Positions 62,913-64,000 of a DNA stretch of 64,000 nucleotides are shown here, in pieces. Below the pieces are notes generated by a model. That model was not told where the DNA came from. It did no database searches and worked only from the letters and a program-made list of their open reading frames with translations. Source of the stretch: Ignavibacteriales bacterium (lineage in GTDB: Bacteria; Bacteroidota; Ignavibacteria; Ignavibacteriales; Melioribacteraceae); contig JAGUYK010000039.1 of assembly GCA_020061355.1 (NCBI GenBank), positions 1 to 64,000 on the forward strand, in the 5' to 3' direction. Numbering within the stretch: position 1 is the first letter of the stretch; each line of letters begins with the position of its first letter. The position numbers and the translations under genes were made by a program.

Positions 62913-62922
62913 TGGTATACCA
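62913..62922. promoter_or_regulatory. Palindromic operator TGGTATACCA
   Basis: A perfect 10-bp palindrome lies directly at the predicted transcription start, followed after two bases by the related GTATGCC. TGGTATACCA is the half-site geometry of FadR-subfamily GntR repressors such as UxuR/ExuR (TTGGTATACCAA). A repressor bound here would block transcription of the receptor and could reach the divergent symporter operon. No regulator gene of this type is in the window. Confidence 0.5.
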
Positions 62923-63005
62923 AGTATGCCAATTTAAGATTAAGCACTAAAATATTTCTTTAATTAAACCGACTCTAACTTAAAGTTTTCATTTCGGAGG
63001 ATCGA

Positions 63006-64000
63006 ATGAAACTCTCGATATTAAATTTTTTTCTCTCCCTTTTTCTATTGATTTCAATTTCTTCTAATCTATTAGCGCAGACTGGAAATGTTTCGGGAGT
63101 TGTTACAGATGCAACTGACAGATCACCACTCCTCGGTGCTAATATAATAGTTAGCGGGACATCTATTGGTACCACAACAGATAGAGATGGAAAATATCGA
63201 CTTGTTAGACTTAATGAAGGCAGGACACTAATCTTATTTATGTACCTCGGATATGATACAGATAGTGTCTGGGTAAATGTTGCCAGCGATCGAACTGTTT
63301 CCGTTGATGTTACACTTAAACCAAAAGTTATACTCGGTCAGGAAGTGGTTGTAACCGGACAGTTACAGGGACAAGCCGCTGCAATAAATCAACAATTAGC
63401 GTCTAACACTATAATCAATGTCGTATCGAAAGATAGAATCCAGGAGTTGCCGGATCAAAATGCGGCAGAGTCTGTTGGGAGACTTCCCGGTATTTCAGTT
63501 GAAAGGGATGCAGGAGAGGGAACGAAAGTTATTGTAAGAGGATTGGCTGCTAAATTTAATTCTGTTACTATTAACGGACAAAGAATTCCGTCAACTGATC
63601 CGCAAAACCGGTCTGTTGATTTAAGTATGATCTCTTCCGATATGCTCGCCGGTATCGAAGTATTTAAAGCTCTTACACCCGATCAGGATGGTGATGCTGT
63701 GGGCGGCAAAGTAAATTTCGAAATTAAAAAAGCATCCGAAGGATTTAATTCAAATATTAGAGCACAAGGAACTTATAACAGTCAGGAAAAAGATTATGGA
63801 AATTATCGGGGTAGCTTTACGTTAAGCAATCGATATTTTGATAATAAACTTGGGTTGGTTGCTACAGGAAGTTTACAAAGAGCAAATAGAGGGTCCGATC
63901 TGTTAGATGCAAATTACCTCTTTGCTAGGGAAGCACTTCCCGGTGAGGCACATGCCAGGATTACAGTTGAAAATTTAAACCTGGGAGACCGGGTTGAAAC
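63006..64000 (+). CDS. TonB-dependent receptor, N-terminal part (runs off the window)
   Basis: A CGGAGGATCGA site precedes the ATG, and the frame is open to the window end (331 residues and counting). A signal peptide (ISSNLLAQ) leads into a carboxypeptidase-regulatory-like domain (VSGVVTDATDRSPLLGANII, about 28-105). The plug (about 128-240) follows: VVSKDRIQELPDQNAAESVG, LPGISVERDAGEGTKVIVRG and NGQRIPSTD. The pattern matches the large TonB receptors that import carbohydrates in this phylum (TIGR01782-like). The promoter and palindromic operator lie upstream. Its partners should be past the window end. Confidence 0.92.
   Translation, partial: MKLSILNFFLSLFLLISISSNLLAQTGNVSGVVTDATDRSPLLGANIIVSGTSIGTTTDRDGKYRLVRLNEGRTLILFMYLGYDTDSVWVNVASDRTVSVDVTLKPKVILGQEVVVTGQLQGQAAAINQQLASNTIINVVSKDRIQELPDQNAAESVGRLPGISVERDAGEGTKVIVRGLAAKFNSVTINGQRIPSTDPQNRSVDLSMISSDMLAGIEVFKALTPDQDGDAVGGKVNFEIKKASEGFNSNIRAQGTYNSQEKDYGNYRGSFTLSNRYFDNKLGLVATGSLQRANRGSDLLDANYLFAREALPGEAHARITVENLNLGDRVE

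Noticed and set aside
1-64000. tRNA, rRNA, CRISPR, insertion sequences, prophage
   Set aside because: Reading the intergenic gaps by eye I found no cloverleaf, no spaced repeat array and no transposase or integrase. A tRNAscan or CRISPR search was not run.

Overview
The window looks like chromosomal DNA of an AT-rich member of the Bacteroidota/Ignavibacteria lineage, most likely an ignavibacterium. Five proteins end in the type IX secretion (T9SS) sorting domain with the YPNPFNP or PNPFN box, and a sixth has a divergent version. There are also PorV/PorQ-like outer-membrane proteins, TonB-dependent receptors, a two-component sensor with a large periplasmic propeller, and many lipoproteins. I see no tRNA, rRNA, CRISPR array, transposase or phage gene.

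Region 1 (about 300-33,100) is dominated by genes for breaking down and catabolising peptidoglycan. On the plus strand are a lipoprotein amidase, a NagX-like acyltransferase, a GH2 and a GH3 (NagZ-like) glycosidase, and a T9SS-secreted phosphodiester glycosidase. A minus-strand operon (10,701 to 7,863) holds an acetyltransferase, murQ and a beta-lactamase-fold serine hydrolase. A plus-strand operon (10,969 to 16,751) holds a TolB-like propeller, a T9SS amidase and a NagB-PIG-L fusion. A minus-strand operon (26,409 to 16,805) holds a GHL10 (DigH-like) lipoprotein, a large amidase lipoprotein, a GlcNAc/MurNAc kinase, an AmpG-like permease, an NlpC/P60 peptidase and a dipeptide epimerase. A propeller-type sensor kinase and a LuxR-type response regulator follow (26,716-30,526), then a T9SS-secreted GHL10 enzyme. 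Because several hydrolases carry T9SS signals, I infer that the locus scavenges peptidoglycan from outside the cell, and does more than recycle its own wall.

A 20-bp dyad, AACTACAYAATNGGGTRGTT, occurs at 10,816, 26,560 and 30,613, each time 17-19 nt upstream of a -10-like hexamer. A weaker copy lies at 6,085. I propose that these are the binding sites of the response regulator encoded at 29,888-30,526, which would make the locus one regulon.

Region 2 (33,200-42,025) is an outer-membrane uptake operon: a TonB-dependent receptor without a SusD partner, a 693-aa secreted protein, a PorV-like barrel, a TIG-domain lipoprotein and a T9SS propeller protein. It ends at a strong terminator, followed by a 142-bp MITE-like palindromic repeat.

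Region 3 (42,340-50,146) is a compact plus-strand operon: a GT2 glycosyltransferase, a GalT/HIT-like DUF4922 protein, an FAD/Fe-S D-lactate-dehydrogenase-like enzyme, an alpha-oxoamine-synthase-like PLP enzyme and a diaminopimelate decarboxylase. Two large surface proteins follow, a T9SS metallophosphatase and an FN3-repeat lipoprotein.

Region 4 (55,500-58,811) is a decaying signalling locus: a broken receiver, an intact receiver with a histidine-less DHp-like tail, and a chemoreceptor with stops and frameshifts.

Region 5 (58,898-64,000) is a carbon-uptake locus. A minus-strand operon encodes a URO-D-family protein, a sodium:solute symporter and a ThuA/GATase1-like protein. It is divergent from a truncated TonB receptor that has a near-consensus sigma70 promoter and a TGGTATACCA operator.
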